Source of the DNA: Lichtheimia corymbifera B2541
Lineage: Eukaryota > Mucoromycota > Mucoromycetes > Mucorales > Lichtheimiaceae
DNA length: 64,000 nt
Direction of reading: 5' to 3'
Assembly: GCA_000697475.1 (NCBI GenBank)
Contig: JNEU01000870.1
Span: forward strand, 1 to 64,000
Both the position numbers and the translations under genes were made by a program. The notes under the pieces are model-generated. The model was not told where the DNA came from. It worked only from the letters and a program-made list of their open reading frames with translations, and did no database searches. The first letter of the stretch is position 1. Each line of letters opens with the position of its first letter. Shown piece by piece: positions 11,090 to 26,930 of the stretch.

Positions 11090-13043
11090 ATGAAGTACTT
11101 TGAACGGGCACAGGTGTCCACCTCCCAACGTCCCATTCTACAACAATCCGAGTCGTTCATTATTCAGCAAGGCAATGTTGGGCTCTATGAACGGTAATGC
11201 ATATAGTACACTTGTCAATAAGTTATATGCTCATTGAAACGTTGCAACCTACCCATAGCAAAGAGAAGCTTGACCAATACCAGGATGGTGTATGCTACTT
11301 GACAACGCACCGCATCATTTATGTTGATAGCACTAAAGCAGCCGAGCGTGCAGTTGAATTGCCTCTGAGTATGGTGAAGGATATAGAAACGTTTGTAAGT
11401 AAGAAAGAGAAGGATGGTGGGAACATTGGATGTGTGTAAGGGTCACAAGAATTGACAAGAATGTTATGGCATAGAGTGGGTTCCTTCGTTCATCGCCCAA
11501 GATTATCCTTCATCTTCAAGCAGCTGATCGCTTCTCCACATCATCATCTTCTGCAACACCATCATCAACATCATCCACTGTACCACCACCACCACAAGCA
11601 CCAGCATCACTACAGCAATCATGGGTGTGCACCATATGCTCATTCTCAAACCCGCCTACAACTATAGACAAATGCCAACTATGCGGTGTTCGGCGTCCTC
11701 AAGATACCCCTTCCACCACCACCACCACTACCACAGACACGTCAGATCAACAACATAAAGATAGCTCAGCATGTCGTGTTTGCACTTTTCTCAATCACCC
11801 AAGCATGATACAATGTGAAATGTGTGGTGCCAGCCTCGCAAACCCATCCTTATCCAACCATTCAAGCATATCAGACATGTTACACGCAACACAGCTCCAA
11901 CCTTTGGAAGATGATGCTCATGTACGGATCGCTTTTCGAAGTGGTGGTCTATCTGGATTTGTATCAAAGCTCAAGGAAGCGGTGGATGTCAAAGCATGGA
12001 ACAACAAGGTGTGTATATCGATATCAGAAATGACGTTATTCCATTGTTAATCCATATTTTCTCAGCCTGTGGAATCTCCTATAGAGAAACCTGCATCGCC
12101 AATTACTCGTGGTGTTGGTATCAGTGAGTACAACGTGTTGATCGGTACAAGAGAACTAGCCTATTAACGGGAGAATACATTAAATAGGCGCTATTCAAGG
12201 TCGCATTGAAAAATCCACCATGGAAGCACAAGAAAGCATGGATGAGGCGTTTCAGGATTTGGATAAGTTGATGGCCAAGGCGACGGAAATGGTTTCTCTG
12301 GCAGAATCCATCTCAAACAAGATGAACAAAGAATCCAACAACAATGACGACCTTTCTGCTTTGAGGACTACATTACTAAACCTTGGTATCTCGGATCCAG
12401 TAACGCGGTAAGCATGTTAAGATCAAATTGGAAAAGCAAGTGTCTTATTGAAGGATAATAGTGGATCGGCTGGATCAATATATCATCAAGAACTAGCACG
12501 TGAGCTCGCCGACTTTTTGAGCAAGTTCCTTGATAGACAAGATACCATGAAGCCACTGACAGATTTGTACTGCATATTTAATCGTGCACGAGGCGTGGGT
12601 AAGTGATAATGTGGCTCATGTCAATTTTTACTTGAATACTGACAACAAAAATTAGCATTCATCTCCCCGGAGGATCTATATAAAGCAGCCATGCAATTTG
12701 AAGTACTACAGTTGCCGTTTCGACTGAGACAATTTCCAAGTGGATTACTCGTGGTGCAATCTCTTTACATGGATGATGAACGTGCTGCTCAACGTGTGCT
12801 CGAACGTATCAAGGAACAAGGCGGACATATCACGTCATTACGTCTTGCGGAATTGGAGAATTATGCATTAGCCGTGGCAACCGAACATCTCATGGTAGAG
12901 TTTCCCTTCAAACCCCATGTAGCAAAGCGTTCCTAACTTTGGTATGGTTTTGATAGATTGCAGAGCAAAAGGCGCTTGTTTGTCGAGATCAAGGACCTAA
13001 TGGCTTGACGTTTTATGAAAACCTGTTATTGACATCGTCGTAG
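11090..13043 (+). CDS. VPS36: VPS36, ESCRT-II subunit
   Basis: ESCRT-II component that binds lipid and ubiquitin on endosomes and helps sort cargo into multivesicular bodies. Eight exons give 504 residues: 11090-11193, 11259-11394, 11475-12008, 12066-12123, 12188-12407, 12462-12598, 12656-12894, 12957-13043. The N-terminal GLUE (split PH-like) domain starts MKYFERAQVSTSQRPIL and includes YLTTHRIIYVDS. Two NZF-type zinc fingers are inserted in it, as in yeast (CTICSFSNPPTTIDKCQLC and CRVCTFLNHPSMIQCEMC). The EAP45 winged-helix part ends in CRDQGPNGLTFYENLLL. The last 62-base intron must be removed: reading through gives a stop after PFKPHVAKRS and loses the conserved C-terminus. Confidence 0.93.
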
Positions 13044-13304
13044 ATGCGTGCATTTTTATTTCTATTCCTCATTTCCCTGCATAACCATCGTAGAAAAAGT
13101 GGTTCATTGAATACTCATGTTATTAGAGTTGCTATCTCAGTTGTCCTATATAAAGCAAACAATGGAAACACCCAATAATGAATGATCTATAACCCCTTAG
13201 TAATATACATAGAATGGGAATTGTGTATCTTTCAACCAGAAATCAAGAGTGTACACACAAGCAAAGCGAGCTAGTATATTCATTAAAAAAGATTATATAT
13301 ATGC

Positions 13305-15563
13305 CTAATTCCATCTATCACCGGCAGCAGCAACCAGCTTGTTGAAGCAATCATCACGCTTAATCACATTATCAAAGTGGAGCTCCTACATACCATTAGC
13401 TATCAGTACATAGCCCATCCAACCCATGATTCTTCTCTTGTTTACATACCTCGCCATCCACCGTGGTGATATCCAATCCGTTGGTGTGCCATACCAATAT
13501 ATTGATACTCTTGGATTTCCGTACGCTGACAATATCACGCCAGTAATAGTACACAAGCACGCGTGCACCTGTCACTCGTGATGTTCTGAATTGTAATCCG
13601 CTCTTTGTCAGGATAATCCTTCCGGGGATGCTGCCACGATATACACAGCCGTATGCTACATAAAGATATGTCAATCAAAGATCCATGTTTTAGGAGAGCA
13701 CAATGACTTACTATCGAGCACATCCACCTCTGGGTCATTATCCGAGACAACTGATTGTTGGCTAGTTTTGCGCTCAAAGAGATTGCTGCTATTTCGAATA
13801 GGTCGAATGCCTGTGCTGTGTGCACTGCCAGTATCGCTGAGATTGTCACTGTCATTGGTTGCTCGCGCCAATTGCTCATCAATGCTGTGTTTTACTTGAC
13901 CAACAGCAGCACCTGCTACCATCATTGCTAGTGTCGCAGCAGTTGAAGTAGCTGGTTTTTCATCGGTAGCAATCGACTCGCTTGAAGAGTCAGCACTGGA
14001 TGAGGATCGCCGTTTATCTGGTTTTGGCTCAGTTTCTTCAGGAAGGGGTGGCGCATCTTCGGCAAAGCGGTGTAATCGAATAACTTCCATGGCATATTCG
14101 GCATCATTGGGCACACCCCATAGCAACCAATCGATCACATTAAAGAGACGTCGATGACGGGGATAATGAGAACGTAAGGCTTGCAATACAAAGAATTCAA
14201 CACCCAAATATAGAAACAGCAATTTGGTCATGTAACGTGATGGCATGAACATGAACACAATCACCATGGCAGAGAGTATGCAAAGCAGGATGCGTGTCTT
14301 TTCAGGTCGCTTCCAGGTGACCAAGCTATTAAATCACATCCAGTCAGCCATATGTTGTCAGTTTTGCGAGATAATACAATACTTGCTTCTTTACACGCTC
14401 CAATCGATCCACAAGATCCAATAACTGTCCATCCAATCCATTGGTGAGCAACATCACCCATACTACTAGGGATAACCTCAACTTACAAATAATTGTCCTG
14501 TAGGTCCATACTTGCGTTTAATGTCGCCCCACCAATCATTCAGTGATTTCTTTTCCAATACATTGAATCCATAATTGACTTCGGTGGTGCCCAAATCTTG
14601 TTTCAATCGCCTCCAGAATTGCCGCATGTGCCTTCCACTTTTGCCATTTTCCTCTGGATCGGGTGATGATGATGATGATGCTGATGAGGGTGTGGATGAT
14701 GATGATGTTGGTTGGTCCTCAGTTTCTGCATCTGCAGCGGTGGCTAATGCTTCGACACCAAATTGGGCAAACATATCAACACGGACTGAAACAATGAAGC
14801 CCATGCATGACAAGAAGAAAAAGGTCACCAGCAGATCATAGTGCCACAAGGTCAAATACAACTAAATATTTTTCCCCAGTCATTCATATGCTTTTCCTTT
14901 TGACAACCCCATGACAGCAGTAACTTACCAATGCTAATGCTCCAGTCAGCCATTTGTTTTCCCATCGATAGACTCTCCTTGCCGATAAAGCGGGTTCCTT
15001 GAGAGGCAATGCCAAGCCGTATAGCCGATCGACTCCGCTTCGTACAATTTTGATCGAGAATGGTTCAAGGTGATCGTCCACGTGCCCACTTGCAAAAGAA
15101 TTGATAACGTATTGAATCCACTAAAGAAGTAAAAAGAGAATATGAGCTTATGAGCTTATGCTCATGCATTGAATAATGCAACATGTTCATCCAAAGAGTC
15201 ATATCCTTCCAATCCAATCCTTACAGCTTCAAAGTATTCTTTCCACCGAACACTAGTACTGCCGTCGTCATTGCGATCTTCAAACTGCCGGCGATCAGGT
15301 CGCGTGAGTCCAACCACACTGGTGCGTTTCATACCACGCACGTGGCGTTCAAGATAGGCGTAATGTAATGCCATGCCTTGCACATTGTCGTCACGCGTAT
15401 TGGAAGTTGAAGACGATCGTTGTCGAGTAGTAGCAGAAACGTCTGAAGTGGAACGTGCACGGTTGCGTGTTGGTAGTGGAGGTGGGACTAGTTCACTATG
15501 AGACATTGCATTGCGTGGAGGCAGTTGCGGTGGACCACCGTTGTTATCGCTGGTGTCGTCCAT
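13305..15563 (-). CDS. GRAM-domain membrane protein, GRAMD4-like
   Basis: About 636 residues. Seven exons were inferred (13305-13385, 13450-13655, 13712-14325, 14378-14424, 14487-14861, 14929-15120, about 15168-15563). The N-terminus is disordered and proline-rich (GGPPQLPPRN, PPPLPTRN). The middle has hydrophobic segments around YLTLWHYDLLVTFFFLS and RILLCILSAMVIVFMFM plus a third near KLLFLYLGVEFFVLQAL, arranged like GRAMD4. After a Ser-rich linker the C-terminal GRAM domain begins at YGCVYRGSIPGRIILT. GRAM domains bind membranes, so an ER or mitochondria-associated role is plausible by homology. The first intron has no good GT donor: either a GC..AG intron ending the exon at 15168 or a GTTGCA donor further upstream keeps the frame. 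Confidence 0.75.
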
Positions 15564-15763
15564 TTATTTACAGAGAAAGAGAGCAAATGAAAAGAAAAGG
15601 ATAAAAGAAAACAAAAAGATATAAAAAAACAAGAGGGAAATATACACAATATCGAGGCGCAAGAAAAGCGTGGGGCAAGATGAGGGGGAGGGGTTTGTGT
15701 GTGGTGGTGCTAAGGTAATTGACTAAATTTGGCGACGATCAGGTGGTACAAGCAATGCTAAGC

Positions 15764-16360
15764 TTATTGAAATGGTTGCTGAGGACAATAGGTGGAAGAT
15801 GGCGCAGCAGTTGATGATGATGGTGATTCAATAAATGAGGATGGTTGTGGTGTGCAATGAATACGAGGTGGTTCACTAGTAAAGCGCACTGATGATGATC
15901 GACGACTTGTTGTACTACAGCTGCTGTATGTGCTGTTATCACTATCTCGACGTGTACACCAACTAGAAGCACTGCTACTTGCAAGCGTGGAGACACTGCC
16001 ATTGCTTATTGACTCACAAGACACAGTGCCGAATTTGGATGGATGCACGAGGATGCCCTTGCATGTATAGCGGTAGCATTGGATTTTGGGAAGGTTGGTA
16101 TCCAGTAGATCATCGTCATCTCCTTCTTCTTCCTCTGCTTCGTCTTTTTGAATACAATCATTGACATGTCGCATAAGTCGATCAAAACAACTGGTTCTGC
16201 TGTCAGCAGAGGATGCAGTTTCTCGTGGCCAGCAGGAGGAGGGTGCATTAACAGGTGGTGGTAAAGTCGACATTGGTTTGTACTGACCAATGGGCCATGG
16301 TTGTGATCGCTGTACAGGTATATCTTGAACGAGTACCATCAAGGACACTTGTAAACGCAA
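15764..16360 (-). CDS. Hypothetical 198-residue Ser-rich protein
   Basis: Single open frame of 198 codons from ATG at 16360. It has a central acidic run (KDEAEEEEGDDDDLLD) followed by a possibly folded CYRYTCKGILVHPSKFG segment and a Ser/Thr-rich tail. There is no signal peptide or membrane span. It lies between two minus-strand genes and has its own 5' gap. I do not recognise it. Coding potential rests on length and on the non-random acidic and Ser-rich composition. Confidence 0.5.
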   Translation of the reverse strand: MRLQVSLMVLVQDIPVQRSQPWPIGQYKPMSTLPPPVNAPSSCWPRETASSADSRTSCFDRLMRHVNDCIQKDEAEEEEGDDDDLLDTNLPKIQCYRYTCKGILVHPSKFGTVSCESISNGSVSTLASSSASSWCTRRDSDNSTYSSCSTTSRRSSSVRFTSEPPRIHCTPQPSSFIESPSSSTAAPSSTYCPQQPFQ

Positions 16361-17397
16361 ACAAACAAACGAGCAAACGAAAAAGAAAAAAGAACGTGCT
16401 GCAACAACTTTTCTAAAAGCTGCCCTTTATTCTTCGTGTGAAGACAAAAGATTCTTCCCGCACCCATCCCATGCAAAATGAAAGTCAGGCCGAGGAATGT
16501 TTCGCTCAAAGACATATCCTATCACAGCTACAGATCTCCTATCGGCTCCAGAAATCTATGACGATCATTGCACCAAAATCGTGTGGTTCTAGCCAAGAAA
16601 ATTAGCTATCTATGCATTGGAGCATATTGGGGGACCAATAAGCTGACAGCGAACCTATCGCATGCTCTTGTTCCATTGTCATTCCATCGTTCTGCTATCT
16701 TTCCTTTTTGCTTTCCGTGGAACAGCAGGGTGTTGTCAAAGTGTACAGTAGAGCAATCCAGATCCCTGGTGTCACAAACATGCACTCGCTGCACCCTCAA
16801 TCAATTTTTTCGTTCCACGCTACCCTCTATGCGCTTATAGGAAAAGCAAGAAAGCTGTATGATCTATAGTATCCCGCATATTATCTCCCCGATAAGCAGA
16901 TTGTCTCAGATTTCCTAACTCATCTCCTCTATGCCATCATCACACCACTGCATCATTTTCGAAAGCAGGACACTCACACCCTATTCAAGAGGCGATCAGA
17001 TAAACATGCAGTAAGAACAAAGATTTCACAAAGGATAAACGCTTGATGCAAACATCGAGTGGGCGATCAAATTAGCATTGTTGTATATCTGTCATCAAAT
17101 ATATATGCACTTTCATGCAAGTCTATGTGGTATTTTTGACAATAAAGCAAGTCGCACAGGGGTTGCACCATTGTCTCAACCTTAAAGTTGCCTGACCCTG
17201 TCAAATTCGTGCAACGATTCATTATAGCGGTTTCAGATACATGACTCGGTCTCATCATTATATATGCCTTTATTAGGTAGATCAATTATTAGGTAACATG
17301 AGAAAAAAAGAAAACGAATACAACAAAATGGAAAATACGGGATCAAAGGTAGATAAAAAAAGGAAGCCGGTGTAAGAAGAGGATATGAGGGACATTT
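16361..17397. other. Gap of about 1 kb without a recognised gene
   Basis: Contains the probable promoter of the 198-residue gene on the right of its start and the 3' flank of ERG1. Short frames (for example 16568-16840) look random. No RNA gene or repeat was recognised. Confidence 0.4.
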
Positions 17398-19833
<2,436 letters not shown>

Positions 19834-21849
19834 TTACAAGTCCTTGGGCATAAAGCTCCAGGTAGTACCTGTTGCAGCCATGCCAATTGCTATCACCAGC
19901 ATGCTGTAGTTGCATAGTGATCGGAAACATGACACTGATTCACCGTACAGCCGTTGATAACACACAATAGGGAATATGATAGAAATCCCAAAACTAAACA
20001 GAGCGCCTAGTAATGACTTATACATATCACGTCCATCATTGTTGTTAATACACAGATATCATGCATATCATATAAATGGATAACTTACCATGACTCGATC
20101 AAAATCAGGGAACACAATGGCAATGTAAACAGCAATGATAGTGACAATAATACGACTGATGCCTTGAAACATGGTGTGTTTCCAATCCATATCCATCCAT
20201 TGTTGCAGCCAAGCCCGGCTTCCCACCCATAACTCCACAGCTACATGAAGCGGATAGATCATCAATGCAAACTTGGCAATTGGAGTAATGACCACGAGCC
20301 ATAAGGCAATAGAATTAAGAATCTTGCTGTACCCTGCAGTAATCGCCAAGTTTTGTGTGATCTAGTAACATAAAAAGTAAGCCTGCTGTCAAGCAGGTGA
20401 TCTTTCTTTGTTTACCTCTTGCATAGTTTCCGATCCAAACATCAGGTAACCCGCTATTGCCATGACTACATACACTGTCACTGTCAATATATAGGTTATA
20501 TCCACCATACGATCGTATTGTTTGGGGTCTTGCATGTCCCGCAATAAATTTGGCATCACAGCATGCCCCGCAAACCCGGCCATCATCAATCCAAAGCTGA
20601 GTGGCACATGGTATAAATTTGAAGGCAGCATCTCTGTAGGCTATTGCGCAATCCAATGTTTATGCAATCAATGACAAACATTCCAGGGGAGAGAGAGATC
20701 AAAACAGGAAATGAACAAGGTTTTTCCCTTGAGCTTACTTACCATGGGATTCCAAAGACTGCCGGGTTGCTCGGTTTTAGAAAAGCCGTCATAGAGAACA
20801 ATGATCACCAAGCTGGCACAGCTGATGATTCCTAATAGGCTCGCTGCTGACAGCTTTCGTAACGGGAGAAATTCAAATGGGGTCATGAGACAAAAGCACA
20901 AAAGCCGAGAGGTAACGTGGTCTATAGGATACAATGCTTGAAGGCCATCACCAAGTAAAGTGATCATGGCCACGCTATATATGTATGATGAAACAAGATG
21001 AGTACGACGCAAAAAGAGTACAATAAAAGTATATATGTACTCACGCCATGGTGGCCATTTCAACGAAAAAGACGCCACCAATAAAAGCACGGCCTTGCTC
21101 ACCAAAAGCTGCCATTCCCATGTCACCATAAGTCATTGCACCAGGAGACGCATCCATGCAACGTGCCAACAATTTGGCGGTATAGTTCGTACCAAATGCA
21201 CAAAATGCAAATATAAGCGATCCCAGCACCCAGCCCGCATACCGGAATGCAAGCGGGAATGCAAGAATCCCCACACCGATTAATACATTCATGGCATTGA
21301 AAATGGATTGCATAAAAGTCGATTTGATATGCCCATCATGCTCACCATCAGGTCGTTTCAATTGCTCGGAAATCACAGATGCCACCGTGACATGTCTTGA
21401 GAGAGGAACAAAACCAGAAACTGTATCTGCATGGGTAGATGTTGTCCTTTCGAGTGTATCTCGTAGTTCTTGCATTGGCTTGTTGCTGTAGTAAATAAAA
21501 CAATAGGGCATGGATTAGTTTACTAACATTGTAACATGTGGATGTATACATGCCTGGACTCAAAGCCCACTTCTTCATCGAGGGGTGGCTCGGGCAAGTA
21601 TATGCTTCGATCGTCATGATAGCTTTTAGAGAGGTTTTCTGCCATATACATGATGGATGTGCGAGTGCAAGAATCCAGAGTATCACGAAAAGACCGAGAA
21701 GTAAATGAATGATCATTCCTTGCAGTGTGATAGGTTTGTGAAGGAGTGCTGCCATCATACATTTGGTCGCTATGTGTCGATCCGTATCCTGGATATGCAT
21801 TGTTGGGCATACGGATTGCCATGGGAGGTGTTTTCGATGGATACGACAT
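19834..21849 (-). CDS. AVT1-type vacuolar amino acid transporter (AAAP family)
   Basis: Multi-exon amino acid/auxin permease family member with a cytosolic N-terminal region of about 150 residues and about eleven membrane spans. The first transport helix carries the family signature (QSIFNAMNVLIGVGILAFPLA), followed by GWVLGSLIFAFCAFGTNYTA. Later helices include FEFLPLRKLSAASLLGIISC, SFGLMMAGFAGHAVMPNLLR and VMAIAGYLMFGSETMQE. In yeast, Avt1 moves neutral amino acids into the vacuole. The first intron appears to be GC..AG: the exon ends after GAGTCCAG, followed by gcatgt, and only this junction joins DEEVGFES to SNKPMQELRD in frame at a normal intron length (about 68 bases). C-terminus is WSFMPKDL. 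Confidence 0.88.
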
Positions 21850-22440
21850 GGTTTGGGAAAGAGAATCTTATCTTTACTATTGCTCATGCCTTCGTTTATA
21901 AAGGGTTATAGTAATCCAGAAAATGCTGGGTTGAAACACGATGAGTCTAAAGTCGACCATATTAAATCCCATGATATGGATGTAACAGCTTTAGAGTTTG
22001 TCAACAAAAGGCTCGTTTCTAAAGCCAATGACTGACATTACTTTTTTCTCAGGGAGCTGCAGGTCATGTTTCTTATTTGGTAGGGGCCGAGGAAACATGA
22101 TGCTCTTTATTTCTCCATCAAAGTTTAGTACGTTGCATTATCTACAGCGATCGCACCATCCCACATGCAATTGTGTGTATTGTTTACTTTTAGCTCAAGC
22201 AAAAAGGTTGATATAATGCTGTCGATTGATGCAGATATTGACTGTTGTGCAACTTGTAACAAAATGAAAAAAGGTGGAAAAGAAGACGGACTAGGAATCT
22301 GCGACATGGACTCCACATCTACATGTAAACAATAGACGTTGTTCGAGAACCCACAGCTGTCATCATATTCAACAACAATACAAAAGAGAATAATGGAAAC
22401 TGGTATATGTATGTATATTTAAATGATCAAGACCCTGTTC
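21850..22440. other. Intergenic region between MED18 and the transporter
   Basis: Probable promoter of the transporter next to 21850 and 3' flank of MED18. Nothing else recognised. Confidence 0.4.
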
Positions 22441-23338
22441 TTAAGTGTAATGAATTCGATTCTGTAACGCTCGGGTGTCCACAATCTCCAGATCCACGAC
22501 GCTATTGAGAGCACGAGTAAGCGCGTGATATCCAGTGCCACCCTCACCTCCATTCACTTACCCATTTAGTAGCGTTTTAAACTTGTTCAATTGCTCAGCC
22601 ATTGTATTGACTTGTTCTTGTGCCACCGGTATTGAGCTGACTTCGATCACCCACATTTCTTGATCCTGGTCCACCAATACGGCACTTGATACATCCACCT
22701 TTGTTTTCAACTATGCCCACCATATCCATGTCAGATCCTTGTCCCATCGTCAGAGACATTCCTTTCATTACCTTGTAAGACTGTGTTATTGTGATCCGAA
22801 GTAACTTTTCATATGCAATCAAATGACCTTTCCGCACGATCTCAAACGAGTAGCTATTGACAAGAGATTCAGCATGCATAATCCATAGTACGTAAATGAC
22901 ATCTGATTACCTATATCCCAAAGACCTCATGAATCGAAAAACGTCTCCACTCAATTGCACGCGTACATGCGGCCGAACAGTGACTGATCGCCCACGCTGT
23001 GGCTCAGGGTGTCCTTGCATACATAAGTACCACTGCCTGTTCTTTAAGCTCTTGTCGTGTTCGGACGTGATACGCGACTGTAGCCGTAAGACAACGTCGT
23101 CATTGCGTGCAGGTCCAACTGGTGTTTGCACTATTCGAAGAACATGCCGTCAATGAGCAATCCTCGTGTATATAAAGAATAGGCCTTCTTGCGTACCAGT
23201 GGGAGAGAAGATCATCTCGTGTTCGAATAGATCTATCATAGCTTCATTGCCGCAAATGCCGATAAGTCGTTGTAGAATAGCGTCCTTTTCTGCTGTGCCA
23301 ATAATGAGTCCAGCCAAGCTACATTCGTATGTTGCCAT
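22441..23338 (-). CDS. MED18: Mediator complex subunit 18 (Srb5)
   Basis: Head-module subunit of Mediator, the bridge between transcription factors and RNA polymerase II. It begins MATYECSLAGLIIGTAEKDA with the typical early LIGICGNEAMIDLFEHEMIF segment. In later exons come GRSVTVRPHVRVQLSGDVFR (a strand pair of the beta-barrel fold) and SYSFEIVRKGHLIAY. Two C-terminal exons carry VDQDQEMWVIEVSS and ALQNRIHYT. Donor and acceptor pairs keep the frame (for example SPTG joined to VQTPVGPARN). Its size, near 220-230 residues, fits fungal MED18. Confidence 0.85.
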
Positions 23339-24048
23339 TGTGCATGTACAAGTTGTGTGGAATAAAAAGAGAGAGCGGTCGAACAAGTAAATCCTTGCTG
23401 AGTCTATCTGTCTACACCACAACCACAACCACCACAGCCCTTCATTCCATCCATTCATCATCACCATCCATTACATCGGATCACCGTGCTTAAAAGCAGG
23501 TACATCCACATTCAATATGCTATCAACACAATAAATGGGGGATCATCAATGTGCGTGTGTTTATCCACGACATATACAAGCTGCCAATTTCGAGATCATG
23601 TCCGATGTTGCAACTCCTGAGAAAAATTGGGAGAGAGGGAGAAACGACAGATGACAGCAATCGTCATATCGTTTGTATTGCTGATCCTTATGTACATCCC
23701 ATGTAACACAAGTGACAACGCATGGGCCAATTTAATGTGGATAGAGTAGATAATAGAGTAGTTTCTTTAATAGGTTGTGACGAGAATGATGGTATTTTAC
23801 ACTGTACAGGGTAATAGGGAGGCAAATAAAGGGAAGTGGATACCCAAATGATGTAGTAAGTGTGATAGTATTAGAGGAAAACATGGTAACATGTGTGCAA
23901 GTGATATAGAGTATGCGTTTGTGTGTGCAGGAGAACGAGAGAGAGAGGGTAGTATAGGAGAAACATTGAAAGAGAACCCAGGGGGAAATAGCCAGCCCAC
24001 AAGGTTGATTTTTGTTTTATGCAAAAGGAGCGAGATTGAAGCAGGGAT
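23339..24048. other. Intergenic region
   Basis: About 700 bases between the MED18 start and the end of the kinase gene. No gene, RNA or repeat recognised apart from a GA-rich tract near 23935-23950. Confidence 0.4.
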
Positions 24049-26332
<2,284 letters not shown>

Positions 26333-26930
26333 TCTTGTGTACTATTCTGCCCAACAGAAAAAAGCGAAAAAAGAAAGAGAGAGAAAGAGTGAGGAAAAGA
26401 GAGTGAGAATGAAAGCAGAAAGAGAAAAGGAAGAAATAAAGAGAATGGGGAAAACTAAATTATAGGAACAAGAGTAAAAAAGAAAGAGGCGTTGATAGCT
26501 TGATGCCTCCCTATTGATAATCAACCCAACGCTCTCTAATCACCTTTATGATTTCTCTCACTCGTTTCCAGGCACAATTACTTTTGTCTCCCAAATATCG
26601 CCTCCTTCCTTGGACCCCTTGTTCAGCGCAGAGGCCAGAAAGAGGAAAGGGATGAGAGTGGTGACGGCCTGTAATAAGTAAGGGGATCACCATCAATCCT
26701 TTTACTACTGTACACACGCACCCATTTCATGCCGCATATGCGATGAACCAATTTCCATAAACAATTTCCCCTGACAACCCAGGCGGCGCTCTTGAATGTA
26801 ATCAAATCAACTTCCATCACTGGCCTGTTGTTATGCATATGTTTGTGCAACACAAATGATAGTACTACTATATTAGCAAAGTTAATTACAACGTAAGGTA
26901 ATCTGTATACAAAAAAATTGATATTATTCA
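26333..26930. other. Intergenic region, purine-rich
   Basis: A GA-rich tract at about 26,355-26,450 lies just upstream of the kinase start and may act in its promoter. The remainder is the 3' flank of the co-repressor gene. No gene recognised. Confidence 0.4.

Noticed and set aside
11040..11131. Minus-strand frame starting MGRWEVDTCARSKYFIGAYD as the first exon of DOM34 or another gene
   Set aside because: It overlaps VPS36 exon 1 antisense and has no DOM34 features, whereas the six-base exon at 10,960 restores the conserved start.
16568..16840. 90-codon plus-strand frame
   Set aside because: Composition looks random, the opposite strand is also open, and no family or splice partners were seen.
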